From NCBI RefSeq assembly GCF_005233835.1, contig NZ_SZQA01000007.1:171598-235597 (forward strand): 64,000 nucleotides of DNA. The letters run 5' to 3'. This document shows positions 8,591-16,039 of the stretch, in pieces. Source of the stretch: Herbidospora galbida (lineage in GTDB: Bacteria; Actinomycetota; Actinomycetes; Streptosporangiales; Streptosporangiaceae). The stretch's first letter is position 1. Each line of letters opens with the position of its first letter. A model generated the notes under the pieces. It had not been told where the DNA came from, ran no database searches, and saw only the letters and a list, made by a program, of their open reading frames with translations. Both the position numbers and the translations under genes were made by a program.

Positions 8591-10159
8591 ATGTTGCGCT
8601 GCGACGATCTTTTCTTCTATTGGGCCGACGGCACCCCCGTCTTCGAAGGCCTCGACCTCGTGATCGGCCCCGGCGTGACCGGGCTCATCGGGGTGAACGG
8701 TTCCGGCAAGTCCACCCTTCTCAAGCTGGCCGCCGGTGAGCTGGTGCCCATCAGGGGCTCGATCCAGGTGTCGGGCTCGGTGGGCTACCTGCCGCAGAAC
8801 CTGCCGCTCGGCGTGAACCGCACCGTCTCCGATCTGATGGGCATCACCGTGGCGCGGCGCGCCCTGCACGCCATCGAAGCCGGTGACACCTCCGAGGAGC
8901 ACTTCGAGAACGTCGTCTGGGACGTGGAGGAACGCGCCCGCGCCGAACTCGACAAGCTCGGCCTCGACGACGTCGGCCTCGACCGGACCGTCGCCACGCT
9001 CTCGGGCGGCGAGACGGTCATGGTCGGCCTCGCCGCCGAATTCCTGCGCGCCCCCGACGTGCTGCTCCTCGACGAACCGACCAACAACCTCGACCTGGCC
9101 GCCCGCCACCGGCTCTACGACGCCGTCACCGCCTGGCCGGGCACGATCGTCGTGGTCAGCCACGACCGGGTGCTGCTCGACCTCGTCGACCGGCTCGCCG
9201 AACTGCCCGACGGGCGGGTGTTCGGGGGCGGGCTGACGGCGTACGAGGACGTGCTCGAAGTGGAGCAGGAGGCGGCCGAGCGGATGGTCCGCGCGGCCGA
9301 GGGCGAGGTGCGGCGCGAGAAGCGCGAGCTGGTCGAGGCGCACGAGAAGCTCACCAAGCGGGCGAAGAACGCCAGGAAGGCGGAGGCCACCCGGGGCCTG
9401 CCGAAGATCGTCGTCGGGGCGAAGAAACGCGCCGCCCAGGAGAGCGCCGGCAAGCACCGCGTCATGCACGAGGAGCGGCTCGCCGGCGCCCGCGACCGGC
9501 TCACCGAGGCCGAAGAGGCGATCCGCGACGAGGCCGAGATCCGCGTCGACCTGCCGGGCACGGCCGTGCCGCAGACCCGGATGGTGCTGGAGTTCCCGCT
9601 CGGCGGCACGTTCGTCACCGACCGGGACGTGTCGGGACCGCTGGAATTGGTGCCGGAACGGCGCGGCCGGGAACCGTCGGAGCTCGTCGTCAGAGGGCCC
9701 GAACGCATCGCGCTGCTCGGCCCGAACGGCTCGGGCAAGACGACGCTGCTGGAGGCCGTCACGCGGTGGCCCGAACTCGTGCCGACGCGGTATCTGCCGC
9801 AGCGGCTCGACGTGCTCGACGAGACGGTGAGCATCGCGGCCAACGTGCGCGCCGTCGCGCCCGGCGCGTCGGAGAACGAGATCCGCGCGGGCCTGGCGCG
9901 GTTCCTGTTCCGGGGCGACCGCGCCGACCAGATCGCCGGCACGCTGTCGGGCGGGGAGCGGTTCCGGGCCGCGCTGGCCCGGCTGCTGTTCGCGCAGCCG
10001 CAGCTGCTGCTGCTCGACGAGCCGACCAACAACCTCGACCTGGCGAGCGTGCGCCAGCTCGCGGGCGCGCTGACGGGCTACCGGGGCGCGCTGATCGTGG
10101 CCAGCCACGATCTGCCGTTCCTCGACTCGATCGGCATCACGCGGCGCCTGGACCTGTGA
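8591..10159 (+). CDS. ABC-F family ATPase (ribosome-associated, antibiotic-resistance type)
   Basis: A 522-residue protein with two ABC cassettes and no transmembrane segment. Cassette 1 has GVNGSGKST, TLSGGET and VLLLDEPTNNLD. Cassette 2 has GPNGSGKTT, LSGGERF and LLLLDEPTNNLD. A charged linker of about 80 residues (about 220-300) separates them. ABC-F proteins bind the ribosomal E site; some displace macrolides, lincosamides, streptogramins or pleuromutilins, others are housekeeping factors. The leader attenuator upstream favours the resistance type. A strong hairpin follows the stop. Drug specificity cannot be read from the linker by eye. Confidence 0.88.
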   Translation: MLRCDDLFFYWADGTPVFEGLDLVIGPGVTGLIGVNGSGKSTLLKLAAGELVPIRGSIQVSGSVGYLPQNLPLGVNRTVSDLMGITVARRALHAIEAGDTSEEHFENVVWDVEERARAELDKLGLDDVGLDRTVATLSGGETVMVGLAAEFLRAPDVLLLDEPTNNLDLAARHRLYDAVTAWPGTIVVVSHDRVLLDLVDRLAELPDGRVFGGGLTAYEDVLEVEQEAAERMVRAAEGEVRREKRELVEAHEKLTKRAKNARKAEATRGLPKIVVGAKKRAAQESAGKHRVMHEERLAGARDRLTEAEEAIRDEAEIRVDLPGTAVPQTRMVLEFPLGGTFVTDRDVSGPLELVPERRGREPSELVVRGPERIALLGPNGSGKTTLLEAVTRWPELVPTRYLPQRLDVLDETVSIAANVRAVAPGASENEIRAGLARFLFRGDRADQIAGTLSGGERFRAALARLLFAQPQLLLLDEPTNNLDLASVRQLAGALTGYRGALIVASHDLPFLDSIGITRRLDL

Positions 10160-10165
10160 ACACAC

Positions 10166-10203
10166 GGCGAGCCGCCACCCCTGTGACGGGGTGACGGCTC
10201 GCC
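10166..10203. terminator. Hairpin terminator between convergent genes
   Basis: GGCGAGCCG (10166-10174) pairs perfectly with CGGCTCGCC (10195-10203). An inner CACCCC/GGGGTG stem extends the hairpin, leaving a 6-nt loop. It follows the ABC-F stop and precedes the stop of the convergent zinc-ribbon gene, so it probably acts in both directions. There is no U-tract, as is common in actinobacteria. Confidence 0.7.
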
Positions 10204-10214
10204 GGACGTTCGGG

Positions 10215-10487
10215 TCAGCTGGAGAAGAGCATGCCCACCCAGCTGTTGCGGCGGTGGCCGTAGTGGCCGCCGTGGTGACCACCGTGACCCCAGGCGGGGC
10301 CGTGGGCGGGCGGGGGCGGGGGCGGCGGGGCCGAGTAGTGCTGCTGGGCCCACTGGCTCTCCATGCGGCTCAGGGTCTCGAGCTCGCCGTAGTCGAGGAA
10401 GATGCCGCGGCAGTTGTCGCACTGCTCGATGTGGACGCCGTTGCGGTCAAGAGTCCGCATGTTGCCTCTGCACTTAGGGCACTGCAT
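10215..10487 (-). CDS. Zinc-ribbon (zf-TFIIB type) small protein
   Basis: A 90-residue protein with two Cys pairs, CPKC near the N-terminus and CDNC about 20 residues later, the zf-TFIIB zinc-ribbon layout. A low-complexity tail (poly-Pro, then Gly/His-rich) follows. Two in-frame ATGs exist. AAGGAG at 10497-10502 directly abuts the first (10496) but lies 9 nt before the second (10487), so the second is chosen. Members of this family are common in actinobacteria and largely uncharacterised. The His-rich tail might bind metal. Confidence 0.75.
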   Translation of the reverse strand: MQCPKCRGNMRTLDRNGVHIEQCDNCRGIFLDYGELETLSRMESQWAQQHYSAPPPPPPPAHGPAWGHGGHHGGHYGHRRNSWVGMLFSS

Positions 10488-10523
10488 GAGGTTCATCTCC
10501 TTATGTGACGTGCACCGTTCACT

Positions 10524-11351
10524 CTAGGACAGCGGCGGGGCGGTCAGGATCCTCTCGCAGGAGGACATCAGAGCCGCCGCCGCGTCGTCAAGCGGGACAC
10601 CGTCTTCGCGGGCATTGGCCACCGCGACGGCCGCCAACTGGACGGTCAACGCGCGGGCCGGCCCGTCGAGTTCCCGCCACATGTCGTCGCCGGACATCGC
10701 GGTGCCACCGGCCCGCAGGTAGGAACGCGTCAGGCGGTCCCAGCCCGCCGGGTCCATGAGCCCGTTGGCGAACCACGCGGCCGGCCGGGCCAGATCCCAC
10801 GCCGGATCGCCCCAGCCGAGGTCGTCGGGGTCGATGAGCGTCCAGGCGCCGTCGTGGCGCAGCAGCTGGCCGAGGTGCCAGTCGCCGTGCGTCAGCACCC
10901 GCCGCCGCTGATTGAGGTTCAGGGTGGTGTACGCCCTGCGGGGGAGGTCGTCCGGTTCGAGCCGTGCCACCGCGCGCGTCACCCGTTCGGGGCCGCCCAT
11001 CATGGGCACCCCGTCGGGGACCGGCTGGCGGTGCAGCTCGGCCAGCAGCTCGCCGGCCTCCTCCCACGGGGCGTCGTCGAGGTCGTCGGGCGTGAGCGGC
11101 GTCCCGGCGGGCCACACGGTGACGATGCGCCCGCCGACCCGGTCGACCGACAGCGCCCGGAGCATCAGCCCGGCGGGCAGCTCGACGGACAGGCGCGCCT
11201 TCAGCGCGGCCTCGTCGGTGTCGGCCTCGTGGGCCTTCACCACCACGTCGCCCACCCGGACGACGAGCACGCGGGTGGCCTTCAGCACAATGTGATCGAC
11301 GGTGGGATCGCCGCCGCCCGCGTGGCGCACGAGTTCGTCGAGGAGGGACAC
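10524..11351 (-). CDS. Aminoglycoside phosphotransferase-like (APH/choline kinase fold) protein
   Basis: A 275-residue protein with a GTG start. The catalytic loop VLTHGDWHLGQLLRHDG matches the Brenner-type HGDxxxxN-like motif, and LIDPDDLGWGDPAWDLA supplies the metal-binding Asp. This is the APH/phosphotransferase enzyme family, which includes drug, choline, homoserine and fructosamine kinases; the substrate is undetermined. The Asn usually found after HGD is replaced by Gln (GQLL), a modest deviation. The start is only 16 bp from the divergent oxidoreductase, with a TAGATT -10 box 6 nt ahead of the GTG, suggesting a leaderless transcript. Confidence 0.75.
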   Translation of the reverse strand: MSLLDELVRHAGGGDPTVDHIVLKATRVLVVRVGDVVVKAHEADTDEAALKARLSVELPAGLMLRALSVDRVGGRIVTVWPAGTPLTPDDLDDAPWEEAGELLAELHRQPVPDGVPMMGGPERVTRAVARLEPDDLPRRAYTTLNLNQRRRVLTHGDWHLGQLLRHDGAWTLIDPDDLGWGDPAWDLARPAAWFANGLMDPAGWDRLTRSYLRAGGTAMSGDDMWRELDGPARALTVQLAAVAVANAREDGVPLDDAAAALMSSCERILTAPPLS

Positions 11352-11367
11352 CCGGACAATCTAAGAC
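11352..11367. promoter_or_regulatory. Overlapping divergent leaderless promoters
   Basis: Only 16 bp separate the divergent starts at 11351 (minus) and 11368 (plus). GACAAT (11355-11360) lies 7 nt before the plus ATG. TAGATT (minus strand, 11363-11358) lies 6 nt before the minus GTG. The two -10 boxes overlap, so both transcripts would be leaderless and the promoters should compete. Confidence 0.45.
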
Positions 11368-12255
11368 ATGAGAATCGGCTTCGGTGTGCCCGTGTCGGGC
11401 ACGTGGGCGACCCCCCAGATCATGGCCCGGGTGGCGACGCGGGCGGAGGAACTCGGCTACCACGAGATCTGGACGTTCCAGCGGCTGCTCCATCCCGCCG
11501 GCACCGACATCGGCGCCGTCTACCGCAGCGTGCAGGACCCGATCGTGTCGCTCGCGTACGTCGCGGCGCTGACCTCGCGGATCAGGCTCGGCGTGGCCGT
11601 GCTGAACCTGCCCTTCTTCTCGCCCGCGCTGCTGGGCAAGCAGCTGGCCACGTTGCAGTCGGTGAGCGCAGGGCGGCTCGACGCCGGGCTCGGGCTGGGC
11701 TGGATGGAGGAGGAGTTCATCGCCTCGAAGGTGCCGCTGGAGCGCCGGGGCAAGCGCGCCGACGAGTACCTCACGCTGCTGCGCCGGTTCTGGACCGACG
11801 AGGTGATCGAGCACCACGGCGAGTTCTACGACGTGGTGCCCTCGCGCCAGGAGCCGAAGCCGGAGACGCCGCCGCCCATCCTGCTCGGCGGCGGGGCGCC
11901 CGCCGCGCTGCGCCGGGCCGGGCGGCTGGCCGACGGGTGGATCAGCTCCAGCCGCATGCTCGCCGAGGACCTCCCGGCCATGATCGACCAGGTCAGGGAG
12001 GCCGCCGCGGAGGCGGGCCGCGAGGTGACCCGCTTCGTCTGCCGCGGCGTCACCCGGCCGGGCAAGGACGCGAGCCAGCCCCTGTCGGGGCCGTACGAGA
12101 AGATCCGGGAGGACGTCGAGGCGCTCGCGGCGAAGGGCGTCACCGAGGTCTTCCACGACCTCAACTTCAACCCCGCCTTCGGCGCCCCCGACGCCGACCC
12201 GGCCGCCTCCCTGGCCCTGGCCGAGGAGGCGATGGAGAACCTGGCCCCTAGATGA
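11368..12255 (+). CDS. Luciferase-like (LLM) F420/flavin-dependent oxidoreductase
   Basis: A 295-residue TIM-barrel protein of the luciferase-like monooxygenase superfamily. It has the N-terminal [11 protein letters not shown] strand, [11 protein letters not shown], the [13 protein letters not shown] segment, [11 protein letters not shown] and [16 protein letters not shown]. Several actinobacterial subfamilies use F420 rather than FMN; this one looks closer to the F420 group, but cofactor choice cannot be proven by eye. It converges with another LLM gene at 12248, the ends overlapping by 8 bp. The substrate is unknown. Confidence 0.82.
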   Translation: MRIGFGVPVSGTWATPQIMARVATRAEELGYHEIWTFQRLLHPAGTDIGAVYRSVQDPIVSLAYVAALTSRIRLGVAVLNLPFFSPALLGKQLATLQSVSAGRLDAGLGLGWMEEEFIASKVPLERRGKRADEYLTLLRRFWTDEVIEHHGEFYDVVPSRQEPKPETPPPILLGGGAPAALRRAGRLADGWISSSRMLAEDLPAMIDQVREAAAEAGREVTRFVCRGVTRPGKDASQPLSGPYEKIREDVEALAAKGVTEVFHDLNFNPAFGAPDADPAASLALAEEAMENLAPR

Positions 12256-13267
12256 GGCCGTAGGCGCGGGCGATCAGCTCGTAGGAGCGGATGCGCGTCT
12301 CGGTGCCGTGGACCATCGTGGTGATCATCAGCTCGTCGGCGTCGGTCCGCTTGCGCAGCTCGTCGAGGTGGGCGCGGACCTGTTCCGGGGTGCCCAGGGC
12401 GACGTTCGACAGGCGGTCGCGGACGAACTCGGCCTCCATGGGGCTGAACTCGTACTCGTGCGCCTCCTCGGGCGTCGGGAAGGGGCCCGGCGTGCCCGAC
12501 CGCAGGCGGAGGAACGACAGCGCGCCCGGCAGCGCCTGCCGGTAGGCCTCCTCCTCGGTCTCGGCCGCCAGCGCCGAGACGCCGATCATCGCGTAGGGCT
12601 CGGCCAGCACCTCCGACGGGCGGAAGGAGGCGCGGTAGAGCTCCAGCGCCGGTTCGGTGTTGGCCGCGCTGAAGTGGTGCGCGAACGCGAACGGCAGGCC
12701 GAGCAGCCCGGCGAGCTTGGCCGAGAAGCCGCTCGACCCGAGCAGCCAGATCGGCGGGCGCTGCGGCCCGCGCGGGATCGCCTGGATGCGCGGGAAGGTG
12801 CCGTCGAGGAAGGCGGTCAGCTCGTTGACGTGCTGCGGGAACTCGTCGGGGTCGACCTCGGCCCGGCGGCGCAGGGCGTGCGCGGTGGCCATGTCGGTGC
12901 CGGGCGCGCGGCCCAGTCCCAGGTCGATGCGGCCCGGGTGCAGCGCCTCCAGGGTGCCGAACTGCTCGGCCACCACCAGCGGAGCGTGGTTGGGCAGCAT
13001 CACGCCGCCCGACCCGATCCTGATCCGCTCGGTGGCCGCCGCCAGATGGGCGATCAGCACGGCGGGCGACGAACTGGCCACCCCCGGCATGCCGTGGTGC
13101 TCGGCCACCCAGATGCGGTGGAAGCCCCACTCTTCGACCTTCCTGGCCAGGTCGGTCGCCCCGCGCAGGGCCTCGGTGGGGGTGATCCCCACGCCCACCG
13201 TCGCGAGTTCGAGCACCGACAGGGGGACCTCGGCCGTCCCCCGGGCCACACCGTGGATATTGTCCAT
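12248..13267 (-). CDS. Luciferase-family flavin oxidoreductase (group 1, MsnO8-like)
   Basis: A 339-residue LLM protein with [13 protein letters not shown] at the N-terminus, [51 protein letters not shown] and [13 protein letters not shown]. These mark the group 1 luciferase family. The ATG at 13267 is chosen over a GTG at 13273 because a TTATCT -10 box lies exactly 6 nt upstream, giving a leaderless start. A perfect 25-bp palindrome overlaps that promoter, so the gene is probably repressible. The substrate is unknown. Confidence 0.82.
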   Translation of the reverse strand: MDNIHGVARGTAEVPLSVLELATVGVGITPTEALRGATDLARKVEEWGFHRIWVAEHHGMPGVASSSPAVLIAHLAAATERIRIGSGGVMLPNHAPLVVAEQFGTLEALHPGRIDLGLGRAPGTDMATAHALRRRAEVDPDEFPQHVNELTAFLDGTFPRIQAIPRGPQRPPIWLLGSSGFSAKLAGLLGLPFAFAHHFSAANTEPALELYRASFRPSEVLAEPYAMIGVSALAAETEEEAYRQALPGALSFLRLRSGTPGPFPTPEEAHEYEFSPMEAEFVRDRLSNVALGTPEQVRAHLDELRKRTDADELMITTMVHGTETRIRSYELIARAYGLI

Positions 13268-13275
13268 AACCACAG

Positions 13276-13300
13276 ATAACCGGAGTCTTACTCCGGTTAT
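13276..13300. promoter_or_regulatory. Perfect 25-bp palindromic operator between divergent genes
   Basis: ATAACCGGAGT (13276-13286), CTT, then ACTCCGGTTAT (13290-13300) form an exact inverted repeat with 11-bp arms. The left arm overlaps the TTATCT -10 box of the minus-strand luciferase-family gene. The right arm overlaps TTACTC, a possible -35 box 17 bp before GATGCT, ahead of the plus-strand HAD gene. Its position suits a repressor that controls both. No regulator gene is adjacent. Confidence 0.65.
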
Positions 13301-13323
13301 TTCCTTCTGCGATGCTTAGCCCC

Positions 13324-14103
13324 ATGAGTGAGCGCAAGCCGATCGAATGCTGGCTGTCCGACATGGACGGCGTCCTGGTCCACGAAGGTCAACCCGTGCC
13401 GGGAGCCGACGAGTTCATCAAGCGGCTGGAGGCCTCGGGGAAACGCTTCCTGGTGCTCACCAACAACTCGATCTACACCCCGCGCGACCTGTCTGTCCGG
13501 CTGCGGTCGGCGGGCCTGGAGGTGCCGCCGGAGGCGATCTGGACCTCCGCGATGGCCACCGCCGACTTCCTGTCGGCCCAGCGGCCCGAGGGCAGCGCCT
13601 ACGTGATCGGCGAGTCGGGCCTCACCACCGCCCTGCACGAGGCCGGCTACGTCCTGACCGACCTCAACCCCGACTACGTCGTGCTCGGCGAGACCCGCAC
13701 CTACAGCTTCTCCCACATAACGCGGGCGATCCGGCTGATCGAGAACGGCGCCCGCTTCATCGCCACCAACCCCGACGCCGTCGGCCCCTCCCACGAGGGC
13801 AACCTCCCGGCCTGCGGCGCGGTCGCCGCGATGATCACCAAGGCGACCGGCGTCGACCCCTACTTCGTCGGCAAGCCCAACCCGATGATGATGCGCAGCG
13901 CCCTCAACCGCATCGACGCCCACAGCGAGTCGACCGCGATGATCGGCGACCGCATGGACACCGACGTGGTCTGCGGCATGGAGGCGGGCCTGCACACGAT
14001 CCTGGTGCTGACCGGCGTCTCCAAGGCCGACCAGATCGACCGCTGGCCCTACCGGCCCTCGCAGGTCGTGAACTCGGTCGCCGACCTGATCGACCTGGTG
14101 TAG
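13324..14103 (+). CDS. HAD-IIA family phosphatase (NagD-like)
   Basis: A 259-residue HAD hydrolase. Motif I is [13 protein letters not shown], motif II VLTNNS, and the C-terminal GKPNPMMM and [16 protein letters not shown] segments supply motifs III and IV. The C2B-type cap marks subfamily IIA (NagD, phosphoglycolate and 4-nitrophenyl phosphatases). The ATG at 13324 fits a leaderless transcript (GATGCT box 7 nt before); an ATG at 13312 would overlap that box. It dephosphorylates a small cytoplasmic metabolite of unknown identity. Confidence 0.85.
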   Translation: MSERKPIECWLSDMDGVLVHEGQPVPGADEFIKRLEASGKRFLVLTNNSIYTPRDLSVRLRSAGLEVPPEAIWTSAMATADFLSAQRPEGSAYVIGESGLTTALHEAGYVLTDLNPDYVVLGETRTYSFSHITRAIRLIENGARFIATNPDAVGPSHEGNLPACGAVAAMITKATGVDPYFVGKPNPMMMRSALNRIDAHSESTAMIGDRMDTDVVCGMEAGLHTILVLTGVSKADQIDRWPYRPSQVVNSVADLIDLV

Positions 14104-14142
14104 CTGCCACGTTCTGGCAGGTATGGGTGCCAGGGTGGAGAC

Positions 14143-14757
14143 ATGCACACCATCTACCTGGAGCTCGGCAAGAAGCGGGTGTTCGCCAACTCGGTCGACT
14201 GGCCGGGCTGGAGCCGGTCGGCCAAGACCGAGGAGGACGCGATCGAGGCGCTCCTCTCCTATGAGGAGCGCTACCGCGTGGTGGCCGACCGGGCCGGGCT
14301 GGTGTTCGAGCCCGGCGAGATCCGGGTGGCCGAGAAGATCACCGGCAACGCGACGACCGACTTCGGCGCCCCGGCCCTGCCCGCCGTCCTCGACTCCGAG
14401 CCCTGGGGCGCGGCCGAGGCGGCCAAGAACGCCGCGCTGATGCGGGCCGCCTGGGAGGTCTTCGACGACGTCGTCGGGATCACCCCGGAAGAGCTGCGCA
14501 AGGGGCCGCGCGGCGGCGGGCGCGACCGCGACAAGATGGTCGCCCACGTCGCGGAGGCCGAACGGGCCTACGCCGCCAAGCTCGACGTGCGGATCAGGCC
14601 GGCGGAGGTCGCCGAGATGCGGCCCAGGCTGCTGGAGGTGGTGTCACGGCCGCTCGACGGCGACGACTACCGCTGGCCGGTCCGCTACGCCTCCCGGCGG
14701 ATCATCTGGCACGTGCTCGACCACGTCTGGGAGATGGAGGACCGGACCGAGCGCTAG
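14143..14757 (+). CDS. DinB-like fold protein with N-terminal HicB-like segment
   Basis: A 204-residue protein. Residues 1-65 read like a short beta/alpha domain (YLELGKKRVFANSVDWPGW, EEDAIEALLSYEERY) similar to HicB-type folds. The rest is helical and ends with IIWHVLDHVWEMEDR, the spaced His pattern of the DinB/YfiT four-helix metal-binding superfamily, paired with DKMVAHVAEAERAY earlier. Some superfamily members are thiol-dependent transferases; no activity can be named here. The stop shares a CTAG palindrome with the convergent arfB stop. Confidence 0.6.
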   Translation: MHTIYLELGKKRVFANSVDWPGWSRSAKTEEDAIEALLSYEERYRVVADRAGLVFEPGEIRVAEKITGNATTDFGAPALPAVLDSEPWGAAEAAKNAALMRAAWEVFDDVVGITPEELRKGPRGGGRDRDKMVAHVAEAERAYAAKLDVRIRPAEVAEMRPRLLEVVSRPLDGDDYRWPVRYASRRIIWHVLDHVWEMEDRTER

Positions 14758-15149
14758 GAGACGTCGCGGCGCAGTCTCTTCACGTCGGACCGGCGCTTCT
14801 TGTTCTCCAGGCGGCGCTCCACCTGGCCCTTCGAGGGCTTGGTCGGGCGCCGCTTCTTCGCGGGCGGGGCGATCGCGTCGCGCAGCGTCGCCTCCAGGCG
14901 GGTGCGGGCCGCCTCCCGGTTGCGCAGCTGGGAGCGGAACTCCTGGGCGGCGATCGTCAGCACGCCGTCGACCAGCCGGTGGGCCAGCCTCTCAAGGGCC
15001 CGTTCCCGCTGTACGTCGGTCAGCGCCTGGGAATTGGCGATGTCGAAGCTGAGCTCGACCCGGCTGTCGGTCGTGTTCACACCCTGGCCGCCGGGCCCGG
15101 AGGAACGCGAGAACCGCCAGCTGAGCTCGGCCTCCGGAATCTCGGTCAT
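14754..15149 (-). CDS. arfB: Peptidyl-tRNA hydrolase ArfB (RF-I domain)
   Basis: A 131-residue protein with the release-factor catalytic loop GPGGQGVN within SSGPGGQGVNTTDSRVEL. The basic C-terminal tail (KKRRPTKPSKGQVERRLENKKRR) is the part that inserts into the empty mRNA channel in ArfB/YaeJ. The family rescues ribosomes stalled on non-stop mRNAs. Length and domain order are typical. It stands alone, converging with the DinB-like gene and diverging from the hydrolase gene. Confidence 0.92.
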   Translation of the reverse strand: MTEIPEAELSWRFSRSSGPGGQGVNTTDSRVELSFDIANSQALTDVQRERALERLAHRLVDGVLTIAAQEFRSQLRNREAARTRLEATLRDAIAPPAKKRRPTKPSKGQVERRLENKKRRSDVKRLRRDVS

Positions 15150-15199
15150 GCCTCCAGATTAGCTGTGCGATCAACGGATTTTTCCGGCACTGTGGGCGG

Positions 15200-16018
15200 G
15201 TGACCATCGTCGGCGTGCACGGCATCGGCAAGTACAAGTACTTCGAACAGGGCGGCGGTTCCCCGGTCAGGGCGGCCGACCTGATGCTCGCCAAATGGAA
15301 CCGGTATCTCCACGAGGGAGGCCTCACCGGCGCCTCGGTCGTCGAGGTCGCCTACTACGCCCACCACCTGCGCAAGGGCGCCCCGCAGCCGCCGAAGAAG
15401 ATGGCCCCGCCGGAGAAGATGGTCTTCACCGACTGGATGCGCCAGGTCGAAGACCATCGCGTCGCCGCCGCGGCGGGGGAGACGCTGACCGCGCTGGCCC
15501 ACCGGCTGGCGGGCTGGCTGCTCGACCGGCTCGGCGCGGGGGCGCTGAAGTTCGCCGAGGACTTCTGCCCCGAGGTGGCCACCTACCTGGGCGGCGGCGC
15601 GCCCCGGACGCTGTCGCGCGACGCGGTGGCCACGGTGATCCGGCGGCGCAGGCCCCGGGTGGTGATCGCCCACTCGCTGGGGAGCGTGGTGACGTATGAG
15701 GCGTTCTGGGCGCATCCCGATCTGCGGGCCGACCTGCTGGTCACGCTCGGGTCGCCGCTGGGGATGCGGAACGTGGTGTTCGAGCGGCTGGCGCCGCTGC
15801 CCGTCGCGGGGATGGGGGCGCGGCCGCCGGGGGTCGGGCGGTGGATCAACGTCGCCGACAAGGACGACATCGCCGCCATTCCCGCCGAGTTGCGGCCGGT
15901 TTTCAAGGGTGTGGAACGTGACCTCCAGTGCAACATCGACTGGCTCGATTTTCATACCGTCCGCAATTACCTGGGTTGTGGTGTCTTGAACTCCCATTTG
16001 CGGGACTTTCTCCAGTAA
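15200..16018 (+). CDS. Alpha/beta-hydrolase-like protein upstream of an HSP90-family gene
   Basis: A 272-residue protein with a GTG start. It begins with the oxyanion-type VGVHGIGKYKYFEQ and has VVIAHSLGSVVTYEAFW, the nucleophile elbow (A-H-S-L-G). WINVADKDDIAA and DWLDFHTVRNYL supply candidate Asp and His residues. This suits a serine esterase/lipase-like hydrolase, substrate unknown. It lies 21 bp before the HSP90-family gene on the same strand, so co-expression is likely. No signal peptide, so probably cytoplasmic. Confidence 0.65.
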   Translation: MTIVGVHGIGKYKYFEQGGGSPVRAADLMLAKWNRYLHEGGLTGASVVEVAYYAHHLRKGAPQPPKKMAPPEKMVFTDWMRQVEDHRVAAAAGETLTALAHRLAGWLLDRLGAGALKFAEDFCPEVATYLGGGAPRTLSRDAVATVIRRRRPRVVIAHSLGSVVTYEAFWAHPDLRADLLVTLGSPLGMRNVVFERLAPLPVAGMGARPPGVGRWINVADKDDIAAIPAELRPVFKGVERDLQCNIDWLDFHTVRNYLGCGVLNSHLRDFLQ

Positions 16019-16039
16019 AAAGCTCGATAGGGTCGTCGC

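Noticed and set aside
14104..14120. CTGCCA/TGGCAG hairpin after the HAD gene as a terminator
   Set aside because: The stem has only 6 bp, and it is as likely to be part of the promoter of the DinB-like gene.
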